Shown: positions 1 to 11,663 of the stretch, piece after piece
How the letters are laid out: the number at the start of each line of letters is the position of its first letter
How positions within the stretch are numbered: the stretch's first letter is position 1
Source: Udeniomyces pyricola
Lineage: Eukaryota > Basidiomycota > Tremellomycetes > Cystofilobasidiales > Mrakiaceae
Length of the DNA stretch: 64,000 nucleotides
Direction: 5' to 3'
NCBI GenBank assembly: GCA_039545295.1
Contig: BCIK01000024.1
Location: 124,001 to 188,000, forward strand
Notes under the pieces: generated by a model
What the model saw: only the letters and a program-made list of their open reading frames with translations
The model's database searches: none
What the model was told of the DNA's origin: nothing
Made by a program: the position numbers and the translations under genes

Positions 1-3000
1 CGTCTCTTTTGGCCGTTCAGAAATCGCGTCGAGCTCCTTCTCCTCTTACCTGGTCATCCCTTTACTCATCGACTTTGATGTACACGGTCGTCTTCCCCCC
101 CATCTCTCGTCACAACTATCCCAGGGTACCGAGCTCAGTGATCCTACTCGACAGCAGACGCGAGCGTTGATTCTGGTACCGACGAGGGAACTTGCCGAGC
201 AAGTGACCAACCACCTGAAAGGTTTGACGTCCTACTGCGAAGCCGAGGTTCTCGTCGCCAACGTCGCTGGTGGAGCTAGTACGCAGCTTCAACGGTGAGT
301 TCCCCCTCACCCACCCCTTGTTCAAATCATAATTGGAAACACCCAGACTTCAAACGAAAAGAGAGGAAAGAAACAAAGACCAAGAAATCGAAACGCTGAC
401 GCGAATTAACCCGGTTGAACGGCGACCATGTCCGCGCTCTCTCTCTCTCTGCTTATAGAATCTTGCTTCAGGATCGACCGGATATCGTCGTGGCGACTCC
501 CTCGCGAGCTCTTGCCCTTCTCCAATCCAAGGTATGTTCAAAAATCTGTCATAGTAAAACTGAACATCTCTTGGGGAAACTCTTGTCCGCCTTCCCCCCC
601 TCCCCCCCCTTTCCCTTTCCACCCAAAGCTGACTGGCCTACTTTCGGCTTCGTTTCTTGTTTCTCGCCAGACCTTGTCGCTGTCTGCTCTCGAGACTCTG
701 ACGATTGATGAAGCCGACTTGATCCTCTCTTACGGTCACTCGGACGACGTCAAGCAGATCTTCTCGGGTGGTTACCTGCCCAAAGTGTACCAATCCTTTT
801 TGATGAGTGCTACGATGACCAAGGACGTCGAGATCCTCAAGGGCATGGCTTTGAGAAACCCAGTACGTTTGGTTCTCTCACTTTCTCTTCCCTTGTCTTT
901 TTTTTTTTGGCCCATTGAATGAGGTCATGAACTTGATGTCAGACTGATCCATGGTGCTGTGATAACCCATTGGCTCTCTTCAGGCGATTCTCCGACTGGA
1001 AGAAGATCCCGCTTCGGCCTCGACGAACCTAACTCAATACTATGTTCGCTGCTCGGAACCCGACAAGTTCCTCCTCGCTTACGTCCTCCTCAAACTGAGA
1101 CTCGTCAAAGGAAAATGTATCTTGTTTGTGAACGACGTCGATCGGTCGTACCGGTTGAAACTGTTCCTCGAGCAGTTTGGTGTTAAGGCTTGCGTTTTGA
1201 ACGCCGAGTTGCCGTTGAACTCGAGGTAAGTTGCCCCCTCCTTCCCCCTCACCTCCCATCTTTTTTTCCTAAAAAGGAAGAAGAAATACAAGAAGAAGAA
1301 AAAGAGGAAAATGAAGAGGAATGCGCGGAGCTGTTCGGTTTAGGTTGGGGCACCNNGGGGGGGGGGGGGGGGTTCTTGTCGAGCATAGGACGACGGGATG
1401 TTGACCTTTTCGGTATCCGGAATTCATCATATTGTATAGGTTCCACATCGTCCAAGAATTCAACAAGGGTGTCTACGATTACATCATCGCTACGGACGAA
1501 GGTGGTCTCGGTGGGGAGGAGGACGAGGACGAGGAGGAAGATGAAGATGATGAGGAGGAAGAAGAGGCTCAACCTGAACCCCAACGTACGCGTTCTTTTC
1601 TCTTGCTCCCTCTCTATCTTTGATATCTGCTTGGTTTTCTTCTCTTGGGAATTCTCAAATAAGATTCAGATCTTTTCTGACCATTGTCAAGTCAACCTTA
1701 TTTTCTTTTTCTTCTTTTTTTTTGTCGTTCCTTCCTGGATCTTCATCTATCCCCTTCTGTCCTTCTCGCCGTTGCCTAAACATCCACAGTCATCTCAACC
1801 AACCGAGAGGACTCACCCGAACCCTTGGCGTCCACTTCGCCGACGTCCAAGAAACGCTCCCTTTCCCCTCAAGCCCCGACGTCGTCTTCTCAGCAGCAAC
1901 CGCCTTCGAAGCGAGCCCGTCGAGCCGCGGCCTCCTTAGCCTCTCTCAAAAAGAAAGGCAAAGAATCCGGTGTCTCCCGCGGGATTGATTTCGTGAACGT
2001 CTCGTGCGTTCTCAACTTTGACCTCCCGACGACGCCTCGGTCGTACATCCATCGTGTCGGTCGAACGGCTCGAGGTCATTCATCCGGTTTGGCCATCTCC
2101 TTCGTCGTCCCTCGAGCGGAATGGGGGTTGGATCGCAATTCGAGTTTGGAGAGTGCTCAACGGGATGAAGTTGTCTTTGAGCGGATCAAGGGCGTCGTGT
2201 TGGGAGGGAACGAAGGAGGGATCAAGGAGTGGGATTGGGGAGGACGAAGGGGTGAAGTCGAAGGATTTAGGTACCGAATGGAAGATGCGTTTAGGGCGAC
2301 GACGAAGAAGGCGGTGAGTGAAGCGAGGAGGGAGGAAGTCCGAAGGGAGCTGTTGAACTCAGAAAAGTTGAAGGTTCGTCATTTTTATTTTTATCTTTAA
2401 AAAAAAATTATCTTTGCTTCTTCTTCTTTTTATTATTCTGCATTTTTAGAAAGAAGGGGGGGGGGAGGGGAAGAGCTTTGTGACATCGTTGGGCCTGGTT
2501 TGCCTTTCAGAAAGAAAGAGGATGTACTCATACTTTTTCCTTTGTCTCTGTTTCCTTCTCTCTCTTCTCTTCTCTTTTCCTTTTTTTTCTTTCTTTCTTT
2601 TTTTTCTGTCCCCCCCCCCTTTTTTGGTCTTTTCTTTCAGGCTCATTTCGCTTTGAACCCTCTGGATCTCTCCTACCTTCGTCACGATGCGCCTCTTCAT
2701 CCGACCCGAGTCCAACCTCACATGAAGCACGTCCCGACTTACCTCATGCCTCGAATCTCGGCTATCCCCGGAGCTTCTTCTTCTTCCTCCTCGTCTGGAG
2801 CGCCTGCTGGGTCGACTGGAGCGGGATCGTCATCGATGGGTGGTGGGGAGTTGATGGTGCCGTTTGGAAAGGTCGGAGGGAGAGGAAGGGGTAGAGGTGG
2901 GAAAGGTGGAAGAGGTGGAAGGGGCGGATCGAGAGGTGGAAGAGGTGGATTGGGTGGACCGGGAATGGGAACGAAAAAGAAGGATCCTCTCAAGTCGTTC

Positions 3001-3006
3001 AAGTAA
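1..3006 (+). CDS. DBP9: DBP9/DDX56-type DEAD-box RNA helicase, 5' end outside the window
   Basis: ATP-dependent RNA helicase acting in the nucleolus on pre-60S ribosome assembly (family knowledge). Visible exons: 125-294, 459-531, 671-862, 984-1225, 1440-1585, 1790-2373 and 2641-3006, giving 591 in-frame codons including TAA. Motifs in order: PTRELAEQ (Ia), ATPSR (Ib), DEAD in TIDEADLI (II), SATMT (III), LFVND (IV), RGIDF (V) and HRVGRTAR (VI). Walker A and the Q motif must lie upstream. Between IIATDE and RGIDF there is a long insert, Glu/Asp-rich and then Ser/Lys/Arg-rich; DBP9 proteins carry an insert at this place, which supports DBP9 over other DEAD-box paralogues. The C-terminus ends in an RGG-like Gly/Arg tail and [10 protein letters not shown]. 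Bases 1-124 are probably the end of one exon plus an intron; I could not place that boundary. Confidence 0.9.
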
Positions 3007-3543
3007 TAAGCGAAAGAGAGAGAGAGAGAGAGAGAGAGATAACAGAAGTTAAGAAGGGATGGGGTTGAGGTTGGACTTGATATATATATATATACAAGGA
3101 CGGCGCAGCAATGCCATGGTCGATGATGGATCAGCGAGGAGTTGTGATGCCCGCTTTTTTTTTCTTCTTTTTTTTCCTTTGTCCTTTCTGTCTTTTTCTT
3201 TTTCTGTACGGATTCACATGTCATGATTCCTTTTTTTCCCCTTGACTACCATGTTCCTCAACTTCCGCGTGTTGAGAGGGAGATCAAACCTCTGTCTTGA
3301 CTCACGTACGTACATATGTTTATGGATGGGTGGAGTACAATGGGTCAGATCCGACCTTGCGTTCTCAATACGTGTAGACCCTCACATCGAGGGAAGGCGA
3401 TGTATATATATATACAGCGATCAGGATCTGTGGTTCGCCGTATATACATGTTTGCCATATGCAAACACGAAGTTCAAGTGCGCGTGCGCAGGTCTAGCGA
3501 AGACTGGGCCGGATCAGTTTGTTGGGCAAAGACTGAGCGTTAC

Positions 3544-3566
3544 CACACACACACACACACACACAC
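3544..3566. repeat. (CA)n microsatellite
   Basis: About eleven CA units in the convergent intergenic region; likely length-polymorphic. Confidence 0.9.
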
Positions 3567-3633
3567 CCCTTTTTGTAAGACAATTGATCCATGTTTCTCC
3601 TTGCGCCGCGGGTTTTGAGACGGGTTGAACTCC

Positions 3634-3642
3634 TTTTTTTTN

Positions 3643-3672
<30 letters not shown>
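3634..3672. repeat. Poly-T tract with one undetermined base
   Basis: Thirty-nine positions of T interrupted only by an N at 3642. The true length is probably uncertain in the assembly. Confidence 0.85.
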
Positions 3673-3674
<2 letters not shown>

Positions 3675-4572
3675 GCGAGGCGTTTGAAGGAGATACAATG
3701 AGGGATTTCGCAGAAAAAAAGAAAAGAAGAAGAAGAAGAAAAAAAAAAGAAAAAGGACTTGGTTTTGACGTTCAGCTTGACGATGATCAAAAGAGAGCTT
3801 CGAGGAAAGGGTGGTCTCTGGCACAATTAATTGTATTATTGAGCAAGGAAGGGAGTGAAGGTTTAGGTAAAGTAGTTCAAAAAAAAAAAACATAGCTGGG
3901 CACACAAACACACACAAGAAAGGAAGTCTAAAAAAAACCCGATGGGATAAGAAGGAGCAGAAGAAGAAGGTAAAAAAAAAAACAAAGAAGAAGCAGAAGA
4001 CAACGAGACAAACCCAGAGATTAGAGAGAGAAGGGATATGAAGCACTAAAGCAAAGGACGAACAGCGAGAGAGATAGCTAAGGGGGAATGAATGATACGA
4101 TCAAGAAAGCAGCCCCGAACAAGTTGACGAGTGAGAGTTAGGAAAGAGGCTAAGGGAAAGGAGAAGGAAGGGACAGAGAGGGTGATGAACGGGTTTGGAA
4201 GGGAACCATGCAACAAGGACGGACGACGATGGAGATGATGCGAATGCAAGATGGGACGAGTGAGTAAAAAAAAGGAAAGAAGGGAGAAGATCCAGGCTAA
4301 CCGTAGTCCTTGGACAACGTTTTTGAGAAGGCAGTGGGAGGAGGTAGAGGAAAACACACACACACACACAAGCACAGACACGCAGAGGGAGAGAAGACAG
4401 AGAATCTATCAATCTAGAACAAACCACACACAGGAGAAAAAAAAAAACGCCCAGAAAGAGGAAAAAAAAAGAAGCGAGAAAAGAAGAAAGACGACCGAGA
4501 GACGGGGAGGGATAGCCAAGACCCAATCGAACCCATCGGATCAAATTTTCCAATTGGTCCTTTTGGTGTCTC

Positions 4573-7500
4573 TTAAATGTCGTTTCGAGCGCACGAGAAT
4601 GCGCTCGAGATAGCGCCGGCCTCGAATTGGTCTCGGATCGCGGTGATGGAGGCCCAGAGACCGACGCCCATGAGGAAGAAGCCGATGATGACGATGGTGG
4701 CATTGATGATCCAAAGGAGCTATAAGAAGAAGAAGAAAAAAGAGAGAAAACAGGAACAAGAGAGGGGAAAGACAAGGCATGGGATGTGGGTGTAGGTGTG
4801 TTTAGAGTCAGTTAGAAGAACAATGAAGGAAATCCTCGGTTGACGGGAGGAGGAAAGGCAAGGGGGAAGGGGGGGGGGAAGTAATGATGGCGACTGACCT
4901 TGTAAGAGATGGTGGTTTTTTTCGCGGCGCGTCGCTTGTAGTCGTTGAGGTAAAGCCACATGCCGCCCTCCATGGAAACACAGTAAAGCGCACAGAAGAG
5001 AGACGCAATGAGCTGCAAAGAGGAGAGAGAAAAAAGGAAAGAAGACAGTTTGTCAGAATCCAGGGGCGTTGGTAGAAAGAATGCAGAGTCTGGGAACTCT
5101 TGAAACTCACGCCGATGCTGGGAGAGAGAGAAAGGGGAAAACAGAGGGGCAGGAAAGAAACAAGCGGAGGAGAGTTAGTTCTGTCTAACGAGAAGAAGAA
5201 AAAAACAATCTAAAGACGAATAAAGGGGCAGAGGAAGAGCCTACGACTGCTGCTTCTGTTACTCACAGGTTGCCAAAGAACGGGATCGACGACGCGATAA
5301 TGAACGCAATGAGCGTCAAGCTGACGTTCAACCCGATCCAAACCATCCAATGGACGGCCGTCGATTCTTGAAGATGCCTCGTGCCCCGAAGGACTCGGAC
5401 GAAGACGTATTTAATGGAGAGCTGGATGAAGATGATGGGCGAAGCGAGGAGACCGGGAATAGCGATGCCGTAGGCGATCTTCTTGAGCAGAGGACCAGCG
5501 GATCCGAGAGCAGGCGAAGCAATGTATTTTCCAGCATCTGTAAAGATAGGGAATGTCAGCGAACACAAAAAGAAGAAGAAGGAGAAAGAAGAGGAAGAAA
5601 GCAAAGAAAGAGTCCAAAACGATCAAACGAAGAGGGAATCAACACAAGTTCGGTTGCCCTGGCTTTTTGAGTGAGTGATAGCCGAAAACCGATAACGAGA
5701 GGAAGAGAGACGTACATCGCCACATGACGAGAGAGACGGTAATGTAGAAGGCGCCACAGAAGATCTGACACCACATGAGAGCCTTCTTGTAATCCTCTGT
5801 GAAACAAGACACACGTAAACGACAAGAAAAAAGTTTTGGGATTGAGATGAGCAAAAGTGAGCGAGAAAAAGATGTTCTTTGCCTTGTTGATATCGTCCAA
5901 GCATTTAAGGGTAAGAAAAGAAGGAAGACGTACTGGGATTACGCATCTCAGCGATGACACTGAGGAAACCAACGTTACCACTCCACGCGAAGAGACAGTT
6001 GAGCACAGCCCCGACGGCGTCGCCAAAGGAAGGATTTCCAAACGCGCGGAGTTCTCGATCAAACGGTCCGGTCGCAGGTCCAGCAGGAGGACGATCAGCA
6101 ACGGCCACAGCGATGGTAACTAGATTGACGAGAGAATTCAACAAGAGAAGAGGTGAGCTTTGTTCGAGAAACGGAGATAAGAGAAGTTTCTTTCTTTATT
6201 CTTTTCTCTCTTGGAAATTTGGAGTGATGTTAACTTACCGATCATAACGGCAGGAACAATGCAAGCAAGACCAAGCCATGACAGAACCTGTTGGGTGACC
6301 CAAGTGATAGCGACACATCAAAAACAAGAAGAACACACAGAGAGGTTGAGGAGAAGTTCTCATTATGGGGAAAGGGGTTGACTAGTTGAGATGAACAGAG
6401 AAAGGGGGGGGGAGAACACGTACAGCGATGCCCTTGAACGTCCTCAGCATATTGGCGGCAATGATGATGATGGCAGCGATAGCAGTAAAGACGACGGTGC
6501 ACTATAACAGAATCGGAAGCCAACAAATGACGCGACAAGTCAGTCTACTGTGGTTCCGCTGGCGTTGCTTGGGCTGGTACGCTCGAGTTGGGTCAGTGAC
6601 TGACAGTGGCATGTTCGGTGATAGTGTTAAGGGCAATAGAGAAAGCAAGGAATCCAGATCCCTACGAAAACAAACAAACAAACAAAAAACAGAGAATGAA
6701 TAAAGGAACCTCAACCGAATGAGCGTGTTATCGTTCGTCTCACGAAATGCGGCTAGAACTGGAAACATACCGAGTTGAAGAGGAAGAAGATGGTGTAAGT
6801 GATACCGGCGAGCTCTCGCCCGACTTTACCACCCCAGAGGTAACCGACATCGGCGACCGTATGCGTTCCAGGGTATCGCTCGTGGAATTGACCCTAAAAA
6901 AGAGATTACCGTATATCGTACGTATGACATATTGAAAAGGGTCACGGAGAGCAGATTGTCAAACAAGGGAAAGTGAAGAAATTAGGAATTAACGTTCATG
7001 TCAGCCAATTGTGATCTCGTGTCTGATATCGCAACCACCCCTCCGCTTGATCATGATCGTAACCGTTGTTGAGACCTTGGATACATGCAAGAAAAAGGGA
7101 GGTAAGACTCACGAGGACGTAGGAACCGTACGAGGTGAGGAGACCGAAAAAGATAATGAGAATGATGCCTGGCACGACACCCAGGGTCGACATCGTCGAT
7201 GGGAGCGCCAGAACTCCAAGTCCGACTTGGGTCTAAGCCAAGGAGGAAACCAACAACTGAATTGTGTCAGTTGCACGGAACCGTCCAACCAAAAGAAAAA
7301 GGGAGAGGGTAACCAGGTGTGTCGGGAGCATGTTTTTTCTTCATACAGACCTTGACGAGGAGAACAAACGCCGCCGGCCATGAGACCCCTCGGAAATCAG
7401 GCCCTTTAGTGCCTTCGGCTTGAACGAAAATGTCCTCCGTTACGCCGGCTTTGGCGTTGACGACGTCGGTTCGGTGGGCCTTAGTTTCGAGATACTTGTC

Positions 7501-7623
7501 GGAGTGAGCGGCATCGGCTTGAGCTTGTGCCTCGAGGTCAGTTGCAGGCATTCCGAGGGGGGCTACTCGATGCTTCTCGTCGATAGATGAGCCGGGAGAA
7601 GAGTTGGTGTGGGGTGTCGACAT
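4573..7623 (-). CDS. Amino-acid transporter, AAAP (Aa_trans) family, Mtr-like
   Basis: Predicted multi-pass permease importing or moving neutral amino acids. Exons from the ATG at 7623: 7351-7623, 7113-7232, 6771-6893, 6605-6661, 6424-6501, 6239-6287, 5934-6119, 5716-5796, 5267-5537, 5111-5117, 4899-5012 and 4573-4719. These give a continuous 501-residue frame. About 90 N-terminal residues are hydrophilic; the first membrane segment starts near TQVGLGVLALPS. Family-like stretches are GQFHERYPGTHTVAD, SGFLAFSIALN, EHATCTVVF and IPFFGNL-IG-LIASLF. The seven bases of exon 10 supply the IG of the last motif and restore frame. The start is chosen because it is the first ATG of the exon and its frame joins exon 2. 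The palindrome and Gcn4-like sites upstream fit amino-acid control. Substrate specificity cannot be read from sequence. Confidence 0.9.
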
Positions 7624-8032
7624 TATAGGGTGTAGAAGACAGGTGGGGTTGAACCGCAGGGGAGAGAGGGGGGGGGGGAGGGGTTTAAAGAAGAGACTCG
7701 GTGTCGGTTGTTGGACGAGACTTCTAGCGGTGGATCAAAGTGAGAACGGAAGTAGTAGGAAAACGTATGAGAACGTGCCGGTCGCGAAAGGGTGGTGGTG
7801 GATGGAATGGGAAGAACAAGGGCCGTGCCCAAAATGGATGGACGTAATTAAACGGGAAATTCGCCTCGGGAGGGAGAGCCGAGGCTGTCCAGGCCCTAGG
7901 ATCGACGAGGGAGGAGACAGCAGGGCAGGGAGAGTTATAGGAAATGAAAGGTGGAGAGGTGGAGTAGAAATTCCAATGGCTTCGTCCGAAGCGGCCGACC
8001 TGGAGGAGGTTGGCTCAGTTGGCTGTGTTGGC

Positions 8033-8132
8033 TGAGTCTAGCGCTGAGTCTCACTGAGGGGAAATTCCAATGGGGTGACTCGACCCCATTGGAATTTCAT
8101 AGTTGAGCGCTCGTTGGAATCGCCCTGACTCA
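8033..8132. promoter_or_regulatory. Cluster of Gcn4/AP-1-like sites around a perfect palindrome
   Basis: TGAGTC at 8033-8038 and 8045-8050, TGACTC at 8076-8081 and a full TGACTCA at 8126-8132. TGACTCA is the known binding sequence of Gcn4/CpcA-type bZIP regulators of amino-acid metabolism. The cluster lies about 410-510 bases upstream of the amino-acid transporter. The role is inferred; the sites themselves are seen. Confidence 0.5.
8061..8098. repeat. 16-bp perfect inverted repeat with 6-bp spacer
   Basis: GAAATTCCAATGGGGT at 8061-8076 is the exact reverse complement of 8083-8098; the spacer is GACTCG. A third, partial copy (GAAATTCCAATGG) lies at 7967-7979 in direct orientation to the left arm. 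The TGACTC site overlaps the arm/spacer junction. Confidence 0.9.
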
Positions 8133-8482
8133 CGCATAAACACTCTCGGTCCGAGCTCAACTCACCCACGTCGTTGTGTAATTGGTCCACGTGCTGAAGA
8201 GATATTCCTTACATATACTGTAACAGAAGACCAACTGTCGAAGCATCGATCGATTTCATTGCCCTACTACGCTCTTCACGTCATCGCCCAACATATACAG
8301 CCGTGGCCTGAACATGTTCTTCTTGACACCCTCACATGTTCTTTCTAACCATTGCCGACAACTCGACTCGACACGATCATACAAGATATCCATCATCACA
8401 CATCTCACGGTAGGCTACATACTCGTCCCGGCCAGACCTCGGCATCAGCATAAGCTACCTAGCAGCTATGTCATCAGCGACT

Positions 8483-11206
8483 TCAATCATCGTCCCCTTC
8501 ATTCCCTCCGCCTTGCCCGCGACTGCTCGAGAACGAAGATTCATTGCCCCGAGCTGACTGTTCGTCGTGCTGAGACCCGGCCTCGTCCACCTGAGTACCA
8601 TCGGCCTCGGCGTCGTCACCCACACGGGTCGCAGGCTCGCCTAATCCGCCACTATTCCTCAAAAACGCAAGCATCCTCAACAAGTTCAACTCCATCCCGT
8701 GCCCCTCATCTTCATCTCCCAACTCCAAATCCGAATCCTCCTCATCACCAAACGAAAAGCTTGCGAGTGTGATCCCATGCGTCACGACATCTTCGTCCCC
8801 ACCGTCCTTGATGAAGTCATCAAATGTCAGAATCGTCTGCCAATCGGGGTTGGCTCGTCGCCATACTTGCTGGTTGACGATCCGATGGGCTGGAGCAGCG
8901 GACGATGATGAACCTGCCCCTTGATCGGGATCACGCGAAGGCGGCGTCGTGTTGGGGGGAACGCTCGATGGGAAGGGCGAGTGAAGAAAGACAGAGTGTT
9001 CAACACCGGCTGTTGCGATGAGAGGAAGCTTCGGATGGACTAGACACGAATTAATGATCGTTTGTGCGCCTGTTGCAAAGCGAGCGAAAAAAAATGAGAA
9101 GAAAAAAAAGACGCGAAAGAAGAGTCGAAAAGACCACAGGAGGCCAGGGAGTGTGAATGACCAGCGAGGATTGTTCATATGTCCTCATCGAAGGAAGGCA
9201 CGAAAGGTCCTCACCTCCTAGTCTGAACGCGGGCTGATCCAGATGAGCCGGGAAGATGACGTCCGAGGTCGGATCACGAGCAAAGCCAATTTCCATCCCG
9301 CCATCTTTGTCGAGTGGTTGAGGACGAGTTTCTCGAGCATCGGCGAGGCTGGCAGCGGATGGAATAGTCCCTGAGTGTGGAAGGGACGCGGAACAGATAC
9401 GAAGGCAGAGTGGGTAAGGGGGTAAGCGGGTTTTCTAAAAGTCAAGTGTTGGTGAAGATCATACACGTGTGTATGCACATCTCGGAAGGGGACGAACAAC
9501 CATAAGCCTATGAACAGACCAGGAGCAAACAGCAGATGAACGTCAGGATGTGATGATTCAGTCGAAGTATACGCACAAAGTCCACCAAGAGCTTACATGA
9601 AAATCGTCCGAACCAGTAGAATAGATCAATTTGTCGCCAAAAGTGCCAAACGACGTGTGCTAGACGAAGAAAAAACCAACAAGACTTCAGTTCTCACGAT
9701 GCCGAACTCCATGAGCACCCCACGAGAGAGAGAGGTCTGCATATATATGTACCTTTGTCGTACATCGATTGACGTAGGTTCGCTCGCCCTTGCCGACTAC
9801 AGATCCATCGGGCCTCTTCCCGCCCGAGAGCGTAGCAAGTGGCAAATCATCTCCGACAGCGTAGACGACCGGTCGATATCTCTGCATAATCATAATCATA
9901 GATGTCTTCTGAGTGGGCCTCGTGATGAGCATGGAACGGGGAGTGGCATACGTACTAAGACATTCGTGGCGAGCATGGTACCGTCCGGAGTAAATGCGAC
10001 GCCCGAAAGATCAGGCGACACAGAGGACGAAGCCCGGTACCGAGTGAGTTGAGTGAGGTACTGCATGGAAGAATAGAGCAGGGAGCGACTATCAGCTTTC
10101 TACCAGTGACTCGCCTGTCTTTACGTTAGAGATTGATGCCTGACCTCTACGACTGGCGGAGGCTGAAGTCTGGTTGTGACGGCATTGACACTGCTTTGAT
10201 CGGAGAAGTTCTTTCTGGAGTCGTAAAGCCTGTCACATCACCACGAGGGATATGGTTATTGTTATTATGTTGGTTTGAAGAGATTTAATGACATTCCTGA
10301 CGGAACAGATGGATGCACCTCAAGCCTCCACCTTCATCGGAGCCCGCTAGTAGATGTCCCCCGACAGGACTCCAAGCGACACCTGTCCAGCCTTCGGACG
10401 AGACTATGGTTTGCACTCCAGAATCGGAGACCCGAAAGTCGTGCAGAGTCAGAGTGGTGTCCTTGCTGAAGAAGGAAATTGCGTCATGACGTGGTGAGAA
10501 GATGACGTCAACTTGCAGTCCCGAGACCGGAACACGTCCATACTTCGTCGCGAGATGAGCTATTCACCTTGCGGCGAGAAGCAGATGAGGGGATGTAGGA
10601 TGAGCTGAGAGGGCTGTGATATGGTACTATCGTTCAATTTCACCCAAGGAGAAATTGGGCCTGTCAGTTTCCAGCTTCACGCATCATTGAAGGCGGAGAT
10701 TGGACCACAGATGGAAGGGCATATGTGAGGCCGGAACCAACGTCGTGGCAGCTGATTCTTCGATCTTGCCGTTCAACTTCAACGTGTTGCTTGCTTCCAT
10801 CGACTTGCTTCATTCTCGATAGATCGTATCGTAGGACGAGACTATCGACTCCGCCAGAGTATATATGACTCGACGTGCAATCGAATGCGAGGGCAAAGAT
10901 GTTGCGACGGTGGCCTTCGAATCGAGCTGAGGGCTGACGATCTTCTGGCTTGGCGAGATCACTCTGAAGGTCGTAAACGAGGATCTCGGAATCATCTCCT
11001 GCAGAGGCTAACCATCGACCATCGGGCGAAAATTCGATGGCATTAACGCAGGAAGCATGAGCTTCGAGAGGCAATGAGTAAAGGAAACCGTCGTCGAGGC
11101 GTCGTTCGAGGAGGGATTGGGTACGCTGACGTAAGGCAGCAGGATTCCCGGGAGGCAGGCGAGAGATGTCAAAAATGGAAGAACCGGCTGTTCGGGATCG
11201 CTTCAT
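8483..11206 (-). CDS. WD40-repeat protein of the DCAF5/DCAF6 type
   Basis: Likely substrate receptor for a CUL4-DDB1 ubiquitin ligase (family inference). Exons: 10742-11206, 10568-10626, 10319-10465, 10145-10229, 9956-10060, 9753-9881, 9597-9659, 9465-9507, 9215-9370 and 8483-9069, a continuous frame of 612 residues. WD-like blades include CVNAIEFSPDGRWLASAGDD, GHRRNIFALAFD, ITALSAHPTSPHLLLAASKD, VAWSPVGGHLLAGSDEGG, SGVAFTPDGTMLATN, GDKLIYSTGSDD and CLVHPKLPLIATAGVEHSV. The first block and the last, followed by LHSPFP, are what I know from DCAF5/6/8 proteins. The tail beyond about residue 440 is acidic and Ser/Gly-rich. The junction after CHD uses the weak donor GTTGGT at 10741, the least certain splice site. 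The ATG at 11206 is the first in frame. Confidence 0.82.
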
Positions 11207-11663
11207 GTGCTGAGGAGGAGCGAAGGGAAGAGTTGGTGATGCTGCGGTGGGGTATCAGGATGAAGGGTGGTACGTGCGGACGGTAGATGAGGTAAAGGAC
11301 CGTAGGGCACATGGATTCGGCAAGACCCGAAATGACAGGAAATGAGCTGAACAAGAAGTTCGACTCCGACGTAGTACATCTTTGCGCATTTGACCATTAA
11401 TTCAGTTGACCAGGTCAACTGATCACATTTACGTCGTCACAAGTTCTGTATCTGTGTTACTCTCTTGCACTGTCGCTATCATCAAGACTGACGTGAAAAA
11501 TCATTCTTAATCTGTAGAGGCATATAGGTTGGTAGCACGCGAAATTCAAAGAAAAGGAAAATATTGAAAAATCGAAAGCAAAAATCAAAGCAAAAGTAAA
11601 AATCCAGAGAATGACGACTACATCCAGCACCCTTGTCCAACTTCTTCATCATTAGAATGTCTG
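11207..11663. other. Promoter region of the DCAF-type gene
   Basis: Between two minus-strand genes. It contains the 19-base palindrome at 11403-11421 and AT-rich sequence near 11490-11600. No coding region is supported. Confidence 0.6.
11403..11421. promoter_or_regulatory. Palindrome CAGTTGACC-A-GGTCAACTG
   Basis: Nine-base arms around one central A, about 200 bases upstream of the DCAF gene start. Another TTGACC-like copy precedes it, and GGTCAACTG recurs at 14528-14536 in another promoter region. It may be a dimeric transcription-factor site; no factor is assigned. Confidence 0.45.

Larger units (their letters stand above)
3007..4572. other. Convergent intergenic stretch with simple repeats
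   Basis: Lies between the 3' ends of DBP9 (+) and the amino-acid transporter (-). It holds (AG)12 just after the DBP9 stop, TATATA at 3081-3094, a CA repeat, a 39-base T tract and a second CA run near 4352-4369. The open frames here are low-complexity shadows of purine/pyrimidine tracts. I see no gene. Confidence 0.7.
7624..8482. other. Promoter region of the amino-acid transporter
   Basis: Between the transporter start (7623) and the stop of the DCAF gene (8483), both on the minus strand. Besides the palindrome and TGACTC cluster described separately, it is purine-rich near 7650-7680. No other gene is seen. Confidence 0.6.

Noticed and set aside
3540..4046. 168-codon minus-strand frame
   Set aside because: Made of Phe/Leu/Ser from simple T/C and CA repeats; low complexity.
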